Of a stretch of 64,000 nt of DNA, positions 25,451 through 34,563 are shown piece by piece. The notes beneath the pieces are model-generated. The model saw only the letters and a list, made by a program, of their open reading frames with translations, made no database searches and was not told where the DNA came from. Source of the stretch: an uncultured Cohaesibacter sp. (GTDB taxonomy: Bacteria > Pseudomonadota > Alphaproteobacteria > Rhizobiales > Cohaesibacteraceae); assembly GCF_963662805.1 (NCBI RefSeq), contig NZ_OY759870.1:1-64000 (forward strand), written 5' to 3'. The position numbers were made by a program, and so were the translations under genes. Every line of letters starts with the position of its first letter. Positions within the stretch are counted from its first letter, which is position 1.

Positions 25451-28336
25451 ATGGCACAAAAACCGCATCTCTTTCTGGTTGACGGCTCGTCCTATATTTT
25501 CCGCGCCTATCATGCCCTGCCGCCCCTGACGCGCAAGAGCGACGGCCTGCCTGTCGGTGCCGTGTCCGGATTCTGCAACATGCTCTGGAAGCTGATGCAG
25601 GAAGGAGATAGCGGCCTCGCCGGTGTTGCCCCGACGCATATGGCGGTGGTTTTCGATGCCAAGGGCAAGACCTTCCGCAATGACATCTATGATCAGTACA
25701 AGGCCCATCGCCCGCCCGCACCGGAGGATCTCATTCCCCAGTTCGGCCTGATCCGCGAAGCGGTCCGCGCCTTCAACATCGCCTGTATCGAGCTTGAAGG
25801 CTACGAGGCCGATGACATCATCGCCACCTATTCCGAGAAGGCGCTTGAAGCCGGGGCCGATGTCACGATCATCGGCTCGGACAAGGATCTGATGCAGCTC
25901 ATCCGCCCCGGCGTTCTGATGGTCGACACCATGAAGAACAAGGTGATCAATGAGGACGAAGTGATGGCCAAGTTCGGCGTCACCCCGGACAAGGTGGTCG
26001 AGGTGCAATCCCTTGCTGGCGATTCGGTCGACAACATCCCCGGCGTGCCCGGCATCGGCATCAAGACGGCCGCCCAGCTGATCAATGACTATGGCGACCT
26101 AGAAACCCTGTTGGCGAGAGCCGAAGAAATCAAGCAGAACAAACGCCGCGAGAATCTGATCGAATTCGCCGATCAGGCCCGTATTTCCAAGCAGCTTGTC
26201 TTCCTCAAGCGCGATGTGCCGCTGCCACTCGGCATCGAGGATCTCGTCTGCTGCGATCTCGATGGCGTCAAGATCGTCTCCTTCCTCAAGACAATGGAAT
26301 TCACCTCCCTGACGCGCCGCGTGGCCGAGGCAACCGAGACCGAGGCCGAAGTTGTCGAGACGACCGACCTCGATATCGTCGGTTGGGAAGCACCCGAGGA
26401 AACCGAGGCGGCAGACGTCGACACCGGGGGTCTCAAAACCCCGACCCAGCTCGCTGCAAAGATCGCTTCTGACATGGCTGCGCTGCCCATCGACCGCGAC
26501 GGCTACCAGACCGTGACGACGAAGGAAGAGTTGCAGCTTTGGCTTGATGAAGCCAAGCGCATCGGGCAGATCGCCGTGGACACCGAGACCGACAGCCTTG
26601 ATGCCATGCAGGCCAATCTCGTCGGTGTGTCTCTGGCGACCGAGCCGGGCAAGGCCTGCTACATCCCGCTCGCCCATGTGACGGGCGAAGGCGACATGTT
26701 CGGCGGCGGCCTCGCCGAGGGCCAGATCCCGCTTGATGACGCACTCGCCATGCTCAAGCCGATGCTGGAAGATCCCTCGATCCTCAAGATCGGACAGAAC
26801 CTCAAATATGACACCCTGCTGCTCAGCCGCTATGACGTAGAGGTCGCGCCATTTGATGACACGCTGCTGCTCTCCTATGTGCTCGATGCTGGCAAGCATG
26901 GCCATGGCATGGACGAACTCTCCGAGTTGTGGCTCGGCCACCAACCGATCCCCTTCAAGGAGGTGGCAGGCACAGGCAAAAACCAGCTGACCTTTGACAA
27001 GATCGCCATCGACAAGGCCACCGCCTATGCCGCCGAGGATGCCGACGTCACCTTGCGCCTCTGGATGGTGCTGAAACCACGCCTTGCGGCTGATCAGATG
27101 ACCCGCGTCTATGAGCGGCTCGAACGACCGCTGCTGCCGGTGCTGACCAAGATGGAGCGCCGCGGTATCACAGTCGACCGCCAGATCCTGTCGCGCCTGT
27201 CGGGCAATTTTGCGCAGGGCATGGCGGGCCTTGAGGAAGAAATCCACAAACTCGCGGGCCAGCCCTTCAACATCGGCAGCCCCAAGCAGCTTGGCGATAT
27301 CTTGTTCGGCGAAATGGGCCTGCCCGGCGGCAAGAAGACCAAGACCGGTGCCTGGTCCACATCGGCGGGCGTGCTGGAAGACTTGGCCGCGGCAGGTCAC
27401 GAATTGCCGCGCAAGGTCGTCGACTGGCGCCAGCTCTCCAAGCTCAAGTCCACCTACACCGACGCCCTGCCAACCTTCATCAATCCCGAGACAGGCCGCG
27501 TCCACACGTCCTATTCCTTGGCGGCGACCTCGACGGGGCGGCTCTCGTCCTCCGATCCGAACCTTCAGAATATCCCGGTCCGCACCGAGGAAGGGCGCAA
27601 GATCCGCACCGCCTTCATCGCTACGCCGGGCCACAAGCTGATCTCCGCCGACTATAGCCAAATCGAGCTGCGTGTCCTCGCCCACATCGCCGGGATCGAG
27701 CAGCTGAAGAAAGCCTTCGAGGACGGGCTCGACATCCACGCCATGACCGCCTCCGAGATGTTCAACGTGCCCATTGAGGAGATGGATTCGGCCACCCGTC
27801 GCCGCGCCAAGGCGATCAACTTCGGCATCATCTATGGCATTTCGGCCTTCGGCCTTGCCAACCAGCTCGGCATCTCGCGCACCGAGGCCAAGGACTATAT
27901 CGACACCTATTTCGAGCGCTTCCCCGGCATCCGCGACTATATGGAAGAGACCAAGAAACAGGCCCGCGAAAAGGGCTATGTGGAGACCATCTTCGGGCGC
28001 AAGATCCATTACCCGGAGATCAATTCCAAGAACCCCAACATGAAGGCTTTTCAGGAACGCGCAGCCATCAACGCCCCCATTCAGGGCTCAGCCGCCGACA
28101 TCATCCGCCGCGCCATGATCCGCATGGATGACGCGCTGGAAGCCTCAAAGCTCACCGCCAAGATGCTGTTGCAGGTGCACGACGAATTGATCTTCGAAGT
28201 GCCCGAAGCGGAAGTCGCCGCGACCATTCCTCTGGTCCAGAAGGTCATGGAAAGCGCCCCCATGCCAGCCCTCCAGCTTTCAGTTCCCCTGAAGGTAGAT
28301 GCCGAAGCCGCCAACAACTGGGACGAAGCGCATTGA
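25451..28336 (+). CDS. polA: DNA polymerase I
   Basis: 961 residues from the ATG at 25451, with GAGGGG 7 bases before it. The frame extends upstream to 25295 through the terminator region, which is not coding. Three domains are present: the 5'-3' exonuclease/flap domain (1-300, with FLVDGSSYIFRAYHALPPL and the GYEADDIIATY metal-binding block), the 3'-5' exonuclease (about 365-560, IAVDTETDSL and YAAEDADVTL, so proofreading is probably active) and the family A polymerase (motif A SADYSQIELRVLAH, motif B RRRAKAINFGIIYG, motif C QVHDELIFEV). It fills gaps during repair and Okazaki fragment maturation. The linker near 300-360 is acidic. Confidence 0.97.
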   Translation: MAQKPHLFLVDGSSYIFRAYHALPPLTRKSDGLPVGAVSGFCNMLWKLMQEGDSGLAGVAPTHMAVVFDAKGKTFRNDIYDQYKAHRPPAPEDLIPQFGLIREAVRAFNIACIELEGYEADDIIATYSEKALEAGADVTIIGSDKDLMQLIRPGVLMVDTMKNKVINEDEVMAKFGVTPDKVVEVQSLAGDSVDNIPGVPGIGIKTAAQLINDYGDLETLLARAEEIKQNKRRENLIEFADQARISKQLVFLKRDVPLPLGIEDLVCCDLDGVKIVSFLKTMEFTSLTRRVAEATETEAEVVETTDLDIVGWEAPEETEAADVDTGGLKTPTQLAAKIASDMAALPIDRDGYQTVTTKEELQLWLDEAKRIGQIAVDTETDSLDAMQANLVGVSLATEPGKACYIPLAHVTGEGDMFGGGLAEGQIPLDDALAMLKPMLEDPSILKIGQNLKYDTLLLSRYDVEVAPFDDTLLLSYVLDAGKHGHGMDELSELWLGHQPIPFKEVAGTGKNQLTFDKIAIDKATAYAAEDADVTLRLWMVLKPRLAADQMTRVYERLERPLLPVLTKMERRGITVDRQILSRLSGNFAQGMAGLEEEIHKLAGQPFNIGSPKQLGDILFGEMGLPGGKKTKTGAWSTSAGVLEDLAAAGHELPRKVVDWRQLSKLKSTYTDALPTFINPETGRVHTSYSLAATSTGRLSSSDPNLQNIPVRTEEGRKIRTAFIATPGHKLISADYSQIELRVLAHIAGIEQLKKAFEDGLDIHAMTASEMFNVPIEEMDSATRRRAKAINFGIIYGISAFGLANQLGISRTEAKDYIDTYFERFPGIRDYMEETKKQAREKGYVETIFGRKIHYPEINSKNPNMKAFQERAAINAPIQGSAADIIRRAMIRMDDALEASKLTAKMLLQVHDELIFEVPEAEVAATIPLVQKVMESAPMPALQLSVPLKVDAEAANNWDEAH

Positions 28337-28350
28337 GGGGGATAGGGGAA

Positions 28351-29400
28351 ATGGGCGAATCTGATTTGCTACCTGAAGAATTCCGTACTTCCGACTATTT
28401 CAATCATATTGACATGGGATTCTTAAATGAGCGGCTGGCAATCACTGCATTGGGGCCTTTGCGAAATGACTATTTCGAAAAACGAGATTCGAGTACAGAT
28501 CATATCGCTTTACTTCAAAACCGCCACCTGCTTGTAACGATGCTAATTGATCTTTATCGCTCTTTAGATGTGCCTACCCTTCTAGAAGCTCTTGAACTAA
28601 ATCAACCCCGCCACGTGTTCATGAGTATAGAGCAATTAGAGCCTTGCTTGGAAATCTACGATAAAAAAAGGGTTAGTCATAATGTGATATTCGACATACA
28701 TCGAGAAAAGCACGTAAAAGTCAGCTACCATACGAGTCATATTTGCGCCGACACAGGGCGCATGATTTTGGCTGAAGGCAAGGGTTATAGACAGGCGATT
28801 ATTGGTCTTCTTTATCGTCGTGATGAATATTTTGAAATTGAACCAATCGTCATCGGATCTCCATGGCTTGATCATCCGCGAAACAAAAATGGACACACCG
28901 CCATTTGGCTGGGACAAGAAAAATTTGGTGAAATATTAGCTGAGGATATCGAAGAATTTAAAGAAATGAAGCAGATTAAAGTGAGTTCAGCCGAAGAGTG
29001 GATGGATGTTATGGCGAAAACTCCCGAGTCTTTTGTTAAGTCAGCGGTCTGTAAACTGCTTTCAGAGCCCGAAAAAGCAGATTGGGGCGGAGAAGATAAT
29101 GATCATTACTCGTCTAATGTGACGTTGGCGGGAAGGCGGCATACTGCAGCATTCTTATTAAAAGGGCCTTCTAAGTTCCAAGAAATGACACCTGCAATGT
29201 GTGGCAAAAATGGCGATCAAATTTATCGGCTAGATCGGGTTAAGGCAGACATTTCTGTAATTCAGCATTCTCACCTAATTGGCGTTGCAGTAAGAGAAAC
29301 TTTAAGGAAATTTGTCGTTCAACCGGGTCAAACCAGAAAATTTTGCATAATAGATGGTCAAGCAACTTATAGACTCTTAAAGGCGTACAAGTTCGTTTGA
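28351..29400 (+). CDS. AT-rich orphan gene, unknown function, possible nuclease-like C-terminus
   Basis: 349 residues from the ATG at 28351, preceded by GGGGA at a good distance and only 14 bases after the polA stop. The base composition is clearly AT-richer than all neighbours and codons such as ATA, TTA and AGA are frequent, which points to recent transfer. No signal peptide or membrane helix is seen. The C-terminal part (about 255-349) has a conserved-looking block: WGGE, then AAFLLKG, GDQIYRLD, SVIQHSH and FCIIDGQATYRLL. The Glu-...-Lys spacing is compatible with a PD-(D/E)xK-type nuclease fold, but this is a weak inference. I do not recognise the family. Confidence 0.7.
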   Translation: MGESDLLPEEFRTSDYFNHIDMGFLNERLAITALGPLRNDYFEKRDSSTDHIALLQNRHLLVTMLIDLYRSLDVPTLLEALELNQPRHVFMSIEQLEPCLEIYDKKRVSHNVIFDIHREKHVKVSYHTSHICADTGRMILAEGKGYRQAIIGLLYRRDEYFEIEPIVIGSPWLDHPRNKNGHTAIWLGQEKFGEILAEDIEEFKEMKQIKVSSAEEWMDVMAKTPESFVKSAVCKLLSEPEKADWGGEDNDHYSSNVTLAGRRHTAAFLLKGPSKFQEMTPAMCGKNGDQIYRLDRVKADISVIQHSHLIGVAVRETLRKFVVQPGQTRKFCIIDGQATYRLLKAYKFV

Positions 29401-29445
29401 AGACCGCATTCGTCTTTGGTCTTTCATTGTTTCATATCAACTCCT

Positions 29446-29517
29446 CCCCGCAGCTTGCTGCGGGACGCGTCCGACCGCCCCACGGCGGGCGCGTATTGCG
29501 CCCACCCGGTCGGACGC
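29446..29517. repeat. Compact palindromic element with three hairpins
   Basis: Hairpin one: CCCGCAGC / GCTGCGGG with a 2-base gap (29447-29464). Hairpin two: an 11-bp outer stem GCGTCCGACCG / CGGTCGGACGC (29467-29477 with 29507-29517). Hairpin three, nested inside it: GGGCGC / GCGCCC (29487-29503). It resembles intergenic mosaic or REP-like elements of Hyphomicrobiales and may also terminate transcription of the upstream gene. No second copy is seen in this window. Confidence 0.65.
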
Positions 29518-29541
29518 TTTCGATAGATCGAGAGTGAATGA

Positions 29542-29841
29542 CTATTGATGATGACCGCGGTTTTTTCGGCTACATTCTCTCATCTTATAGTCTGTCAGCA
29601 TTTGACGCTCAGCCCAACTTTCACCGTATTCATGAGGCAGGAATGACACGGTCGGTCGAAGGCTTGTGTGGCGTTTGATTTGAATGGCGCCATGATCGGT
29701 GGGTAGTCTTGCCAAGTGACGAAAAGCCCCACGACGCCATCTGACTGAGGTCAATGACAACCAAGGGGTTGTATCGCTATCTCCGGCTTCAACAACCATC
29801 AGACAAGGCTTTGTGTCTGTGGTATCTCCTTTTGTTGTCAT
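29542..29841 (-). CDS. Small hypothetical protein (doubtful)
   Basis: A 99-residue frame with an ATG preceded by GGAAAAGG at about 3-4 bases. The composition is His, Arg and Thr-rich with no signal peptide, membrane segment or recognised motif. It lies on the strand opposite to both neighbours, beside the AT-rich gene, and could be part of the same acquired segment. It may equally be a chance frame. Confidence 0.3.
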   Translation of the reverse strand: MTTKGDTTDTKPCLMVVEAGDSDTTPWLSLTSVRWRRGAFRHLARLPTDHGAIQIKRHTSLRPTVSFLPHEYGESWAERQMLTDYKMRECSRKNRGHHQ

Positions 29842-29992
29842 GGCCTTTTCCGTGAGCCAAAAGGACGAGGCTTGGCTGCGAAAGGGTCAAGCAAAGTCAG
29901 CAAGAATCTGCCCCGGCGCAATGGTCCGACAGGGCATCCCCGTTTGAAGATCTCAGCTTGCAGCCAGATCTGCAACGCGATAATGAGGCACG

Positions 29993-30409
29993 ATGAAACA
30001 CCAAATCAGCATTCTCTCCAGGAGCATGAAAGCCGCAAGTGCTCTGGCTCTGACCTTTCTGGCGCTCGTCGCCATGGATCATTCCTCCGAGGCTCTCGCT
30101 CTCGACAAACGGGTCCTGTCGGCGCTCAAGGACATGGAGCCCTCCGAGCAGCTCATCCAGCGTTGCGAGCTGGAAACCCTTTCAAAACTCGACGCAGACC
30201 GCGTGGTTGCCTACACCTTCGAGCCGATGGAATATACCGACAACCATCTCGAAGCGCCGGGCGCAGCCTACCGCAAGGGCGGCGACTGGTTCCGCCTCAG
30301 CTATAGCTGCACCACCAGTGAGGATCGCATGGAGGTCGTCAAGTTCAGCTTCGAGAAGGGCGACAAGATCCCCGAGGAAGATTGGGGCGACTACAATCTG
30401 TTCCGCTAG
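29993..30409 (+). CDS. DUF930 domain-containing exported protein
   Basis: A 138-residue protein with a signal peptide (1-36, ending SSEALA). The mature part is a DUF930 domain: MEPSEQLIQRCELE with one conserved Cys, DRVVAYTFEP, the GAAYRKGGDWFRLSYSC block with the second Cys, then KFSFEKGDKIPEEDW. The two cysteines probably form a disulfide in the periplasm. The family is common in rhizobia and relatives and has no known function. GAGG stands before the ATG at 29993; a second in-frame ATG 11 codons on, with CAGGAG before it, is an alternative start. Confidence 0.85.
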   Translation: MKHQISILSRSMKAASALALTFLALVAMDHSSEALALDKRVLSALKDMEPSEQLIQRCELETLSKLDADRVVAYTFEPMEYTDNHLEAPGAAYRKGGDWFRLSYSCTTSEDRMEVVKFSFEKGDKIPEEDWGDYNLFR

Positions 30410-30506
30410 TGACAGGATGGTCTCCCAGTCTGGTGTCACGAGTCTCGCCTGTTCCATCCTCTTGAAGTGAGCAAAAGTTGGGTAACGATTTACCCTTTTG
30501 CCATTT

Positions 30507-30539
30507 TTGGATTGTAAAATGTAGCGTGCTACATATATA
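30507..30539 (+). promoter_or_regulatory. Promoter and MarR-type operator upstream of the marR gene
   Basis: The inverted repeat ATGTAGC-gt-GCTACAT (30519-30534) overlaps a candidate promoter with TTGGAT (30507-30512) and TACATA (30530-30535) at 17-bp spacing. MarR proteins typically bind a palindrome in their own promoter, so autoregulation is likely. Confidence 0.6.
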
Positions 30540-30594
30540 GACAAGATCAATCGGTCCCCGCAAGATCGAGGCAACATGGTGAGGAGGCAGCTCG

Positions 30595-31041
30595 ATGCCA
30601 AAACAACGTGGTGAGCACGAAGAACCAACCATCGGCTTCCTCCTCAAACAGCTCAACGACAGTATGAAGCAGGTCGTTGACACAGAGCTGCAGCCCTTCG
30701 GGCTGACCATGACACAAGGCCAGTTCCTCTATTTCCTGCGCACCCGCATGGGCAAGAAAACCTCTCCGAGAGATTTTGAGGAGCATTTTGGCATCGCACA
30801 CCCGACGGTGGTCGGGGTTCTGAAGCGCCTGGAGCAGAAGGACCTGATCACTTCGACATCAGACCCGGATGACGGGCGCAGAAAAATAATCGCGCTCGCC
30901 CCCGCAGAAAAGCAGATCCACCATCAGGCTCTTGCCACCAGACGAACCATTGACGCCCGCCTCGTCGAGGGTTTTACGGCCAGCGAGGTTTCGGATCTGA
31001 AAATCATGCTCAAGCGTCTGCTCGCCAATATTCAGGGCTAG
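30595..31041 (+). CDS. MarR family transcriptional regulator
   Basis: A 148-residue winged-helix regulator. The MarR fold is seen in order: dimer helix (GFLLKQLNDSMKQVVDTEL), the recognition region (TSPRDFEEHFGIAHPTVVGVLKRLEQKDLI) and the wing with SDPDDGRRKIIAL. GAGGAGG lies 8 bases upstream of the ATG. The gene is 47 bases from a MATE exporter gene on the same strand, a frequent arrangement in which the regulator represses the pump until a drug-like ligand binds. A palindrome overlaps its promoter. Confidence 0.92.
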   Translation: MPKQRGEHEEPTIGFLLKQLNDSMKQVVDTELQPFGLTMTQGQFLYFLRTRMGKKTSPRDFEEHFGIAHPTVVGVLKRLEQKDLITSTSDPDDGRRKIIALAPAEKQIHHQALATRRTIDARLVEGFTASEVSDLKIMLKRLLANIQG

Positions 31042-31088
31042 ACCGAAGCCTTTAAAAGCCAGTTTGTAAGAACAAGAGAATAACCAGC

Positions 31089-32489
31089 ATGGAAGATAAT
31101 GAAATATTCGAGAGCATGCCGGTCCCGAAGGCCATTCTGAAAAACGCCATCCCGACCATCACCGGCATGATCGTTATCCTGATTTACAACATCGCCGACA
31201 CCTTTTTCGTCGGCCAGACCAATGATCCGGTTCAGGTCGCAGCCGTTTCGCTCGCAACTCCGGTTTTCCTTCTGTTCATGGCGACAGGCAACCTGATCGG
31301 CATCGGCGGCACGTCCGTCATTTCCCGCGCTCTTGGTGAAAAGCGCCGGGCCTATGCGTCCGAGGTCAGTGCTTTCTGTTTCCATCTTTCTTGGGTCGTC
31401 GGCATCGTCTTCGCCGGTCTGTTTCTCCTAGAAATGCCGACCATTCTTTCGGCAATCGGCGTCAGCACCGACACCTATGAGCCGACACGGCAATATCTGC
31501 TTTATGTCGCTCCGAGCGCACCCTTCGTTATTCTGTCCGTGGCGTTTGGCAATATCGTTCGCGCAGAGGGCAAGGCCAAGGAAGCCATGTTCGGCATGAT
31601 GATCGGCACGGTCCTCAACATCATTCTCGATCCGATTTTCATCATCGGCCTCGGGATGGGCGTTGCAGGGGCCGCCATTGCCACGCTCATCGGCAACATC
31701 GTCTCGACCGGCTACTTCCTCTATATGTTCTCGCGCGGCCGGTTCAGTCTTTCCATTGCCTTGAAAGATGCCCGCATCAGAGGCGTGATCTGGCCGGTGC
31801 TGGCAATCGGCATTCCCGCCGCGCTCAACAACGTTCTGATGAGCACCTCTGTCATAGTGCTCAATAATGTGCTCACCGGCTATGGCGATGTTGCCATCGC
31901 GGCGATGGGCATTTCCTCGAAGGTGATGATGATTGCCGTTCTGCTTCAGATCGGTCTGGGCGTCGGCATTCAACCGCTGCTTGGCTACAGCTATGGCGCA
32001 GGCAATGCGGAGCGGTTCCACTCCATTCTCAAGGTATCGATGATCTATGCCGTGATCCTTGGCTGCACGCTGACCCTTGTCACCTATCTGGGCTCCGATC
32101 TCATTGTCCGCGCCTTCATTGATGACGCAGCCGTTTATGAGCAAGGGGTGCGCTTCGTGCATATCCTGCTGTTCTCCGGGCCGATCGTCGGTGTGATGTT
32201 CGTTTACATCAACACCCTTCAGGCCATGGGCGCGGCTCGGCAGTCCCTGATCCTGTCGATCAGTCGGCAGGGGTTTGTCTTCATTCCCATGCTGTTCGTG
32301 ATGAATGCCTTGTTCGGCCTAGACGGGGTGGTCTTTGCCCAGCCGACAGCCGATCTGGTCTCGATCATCATGGCCGTTTTCCTCGTCTATCCCTTCCTGA
32401 AGAAATATCTCCCAAAAGGCAACGGCACCAACAACGGATCAGCCTCCGGCCCCGGTTCTATGGAACTCAGCCAGCAGCCGGCAGAGTGA
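31089..32489 (+). CDS. MATE family multidrug/Na+ efflux transporter
   Basis: 466 residues with 12 predicted membrane helices in two similar halves. It has the MATE features IYNIADTFFVGQ in helix 1 and GIGGTSVISRALGEKRR in the first loop, with matching LLGYSYGAGNAERF in the second half. This pattern fits the MepA/DinF-like branch. It should expel cationic or aromatic compounds using a sodium or proton gradient. The C-terminal tail (about 30 residues rich in Asn, Gly and Ser) is cytoplasmic. It is likely controlled with the upstream marR. Confidence 0.9.
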   Translation: MEDNEIFESMPVPKAILKNAIPTITGMIVILIYNIADTFFVGQTNDPVQVAAVSLATPVFLLFMATGNLIGIGGTSVISRALGEKRRAYASEVSAFCFHLSWVVGIVFAGLFLLEMPTILSAIGVSTDTYEPTRQYLLYVAPSAPFVILSVAFGNIVRAEGKAKEAMFGMMIGTVLNIILDPIFIIGLGMGVAGAAIATLIGNIVSTGYFLYMFSRGRFSLSIALKDARIRGVIWPVLAIGIPAALNNVLMSTSVIVLNNVLTGYGDVAIAAMGISSKVMMIAVLLQIGLGVGIQPLLGYSYGAGNAERFHSILKVSMIYAVILGCTLTLVTYLGSDLIVRAFIDDAAVYEQGVRFVHILLFSGPIVGVMFVYINTLQAMGAARQSLILSISRQGFVFIPMLFVMNALFGLDGVVFAQPTADLVSIIMAVFLVYPFLKKYLPKGNGTNNGSASGPGSMELSQQPAE

Positions 32490-32513
32490 TGCAAGGCTAC
32501 TCGAGCTGGGCCT

Positions 32514-33428
32514 TCAGCCCAGCACCAGAATCAGCACGCCGCAGACGATGAACAGGCAACCGGTGATCTCGAGCCGATTGATGCTCTCCTTGAAAATGAA
32601 GACCGATGAGGCGAAGGAGAACAGCATTTCGATTTGCGCCAGCGCCTTGACGATGGCCGATTGCTGCAGGGTCATGGCCATGAACCAGCCGAACGAGGCC
32701 GTCGCACCAACAAACCCGGTTGCGAGAGACGGCTTCCAGGCACGTGCGATGGCTCCGAATTGCTCGGGCTGTCTGAGCGCCATGTAGAGCCCCATCAGCA
32801 CCGTCTGGAACCCTGTCGCTGCGACCAGCGTGAAGCCGGCCTGAAGAATGAAATCCGGCGTCGCCATATCAGGCTCCAGCGACAGCGATGCAGCGCGAAA
32901 GCCTGCCGCCGCCACGCCGAAGAATGCCCCGGAGCCAAGTCCGATGAGGGCTGTGCGCGAGAAGGTCGAGGTGACGAGACTGCGCCATGTGAAGGCGGTT
33001 CGCGCGACCGAAATCAGCATTACCCCCAGAACCGCAATGGCAATGGCAAGGATAGCCCGCGCCGAAACCGTCTCAGAGAAGACGATGAAGGCAAAGAGAG
33101 CGGCCTGCGCCGGTTCTGTGCGGCTATAGGCGGTGCCCACGGCGAAGTTGCGATAGGAGAACAGCATCACCAACAGCATCTGCCCACCGATCTGCGCCAG
33201 CGCCGCAATGATCACCCACAGGACGAAGCTCCCGTTCGCCGACGGTATTGTTGCCCCGCTCAGCCATGCATAGCCAAACAGATAGATCAGCGCGAACGGT
33301 ACACCGAACGCAAAACGCACGAAGGTGGCCCCGGTCGTGCTCAACGCACCTTTGAGGTGCTTTTGCAAAACCGAGCGGATATTCTGCAGAAAGGCCGCAG
33401 AGATCGTGATGGCTATCCAGAGAGGCAT
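32514..33428 (-). CDS. DMT/EamA family transporter
   Basis: 304 residues with ten hydrophobic helices arranged as two EamA repeats. The first repeat contains VRFAFGVPFALIYL and the second GFQTVLMGLYMAL, FGWFMAMTLQQSAIVKALAQIE and ESINRLEITGCLFIVCGV, the usual end of the family. These proteins export amino acids, nucleotides or other metabolites; the substrate is unknown here. It is convergent with the MATE gene (24 bases between stops). The ribosome site is weak. Confidence 0.88.
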   Translation of the reverse strand: MPLWIAITISAAFLQNIRSVLQKHLKGALSTTGATFVRFAFGVPFALIYLFGYAWLSGATIPSANGSFVLWVIIAALAQIGGQMLLVMLFSYRNFAVGTAYSRTEPAQAALFAFIVFSETVSARAILAIAIAVLGVMLISVARTAFTWRSLVTSTFSRTALIGLGSGAFFGVAAAGFRAASLSLEPDMATPDFILQAGFTLVAATGFQTVLMGLYMALRQPEQFGAIARAWKPSLATGFVGATASFGWFMAMTLQQSAIVKALAQIEMLFSFASSVFIFKESINRLEITGCLFIVCGVLILVLG

Positions 33429-33601
33429 GATGGATCTTCTAGCGTGGTGAGGATGCCGCCGGACGACGGCATGACCACCGCATTAGCACGGCTATCTTAA
33501 AGAATCCAGATTGCGTGTTAATCTGCCAGTGTTGGCGAGCGATTCGATGATCTTCAATGTTGCCCGTTGAAGTCATCCCGTCGGCCCTGAAGGGCTGCCT
33601 G

Positions 33602-34372
33602 TCATATCGCCATCTCACTCAGCATCATCTCGCCGTCTGTGAAGCAGACCACATGATCCTGCGGCACTTCCTGCCAACATTCAAGCTGCCGGTCGATGGG
33701 TTCGGAAACCAGAATGACATCGCCATTCTCATAAAGCCGATAGAACAGCGAAGGTGCCTGATGATCGCTCGAACAGCGAAAGCCGATCAGCCGCTTGCCA
33801 TCGGACAGGCAGGAGGTGAAGCGCAAGGGCGAGGAGATATTCTTCTCCGCCATGCCCTTGATGACCCGTTTCAACACCTTGCCAAGGGCTTTCTTGGGGC
33901 AGGACTGCAGATCTTCCTGCATGGCCAGAAGGAACAACAGCTCGGAATCCGTGGTGCCGGTGCGATGGGAATAGTGGGTATCGTCTAGCATGCTCTCCAG
34001 CATCCGGCGCAGGTCGCCATAACCACCAATCTGGCCATTGTGCATGAACATCCACTGATCAAGAGTGAAGGGATGGCAATTGGCCCGGCTTGTCTCGGTG
34101 CCTGTCGATGCGCGCACATGGGCAAAGAACAGCGAGGACTGGATCTGCGCCGCAAGGCTCTTGAGGTTGCCATCATTCCAGGCGGGCAGGATCTCGCGAT
34201 AGATGCCCGGTTCGGGCCGCGCCCCATACCAGCCGATGCCGAAGCCATCACCATTGGTCTCGGTCTTGCCCTGCTCCGCATGAAGGCTCTGATGGATGAG
34301 CGAGTGCTCGGCGGTGGTGATGTAATGCTCCAGAAAAACCGGCTGCCCCTTATAGGCGATCCAGCGGCACAT
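33602..34372 (-). CDS. Class II glutamine amidotransferase (YafJ/EgtC-like)
   Basis: 256 residues from the ATG at 34372, preceded by GGGAG. Met is followed directly by Cys2, the N-terminal nucleophile of this family after removal of Met; this fixes the start and rejects the longer frame to 34447. Further conserved blocks are NGDGFGIGWYG, FFAHVRASTGTETSRANCHPF and FMHNGQIGGYG, which bind glutamine and hold the oxyanion Asn/Gly. The amide donor activity is likely; the acceptor reaction is not known. It is not part of an ergothioneine cluster here. It is divergent from the secreted propeller gene. Confidence 0.9.
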   Translation of the reverse strand: MCRWIAYKGQPVFLEHYITTAEHSLIHQSLHAEQGKTETNGDGFGIGWYGARPEPGIYREILPAWNDGNLKSLAAQIQSSLFFAHVRASTGTETSRANCHPFTLDQWMFMHNGQIGGYGDLRRMLESMLDDTHYSHRTGTTDSELLFLLAMQEDLQSCPKKALGKVLKRVIKGMAEKNISSPLRFTSCLSDGKRLIGFRCSSDHQAPSLFYRLYENGDVILVSEPIDRQLECWQEVPQDHVVCFTDGEMMLSEMAI

Positions 34373-34563
34373 CTTTTTCTCCCGGATGGAAAAGTCTTGG
34401 GTAAGTCTATCAAATACAACAATCTGTCGGTTGGCGGCAAGGAACATCAGGACCTGAAGACCGCTCTTCCCACCCCTTATCGATGGGAAGGAACTTCACG
34501 CAGCTGTCACATCCGGTCGCTATGGCAGAAGCACGCTTTCAACGTCCATTCGAGGGAACCCCG

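Larger units (their letters stand above)
29401..29992. other. Structured intergenic region after the AT-rich gene
   Basis: The region holds the palindromic element at 29446-29517 and one doubtful small minus-strand ORF (29542-29841). Composition returns to the genomic average after about 29850. No other gene is supported. Confidence 0.5.

Noticed and set aside
26099..28009. 636-codon minus-strand ORF
   Set aside because: Antisense shadow of polA.
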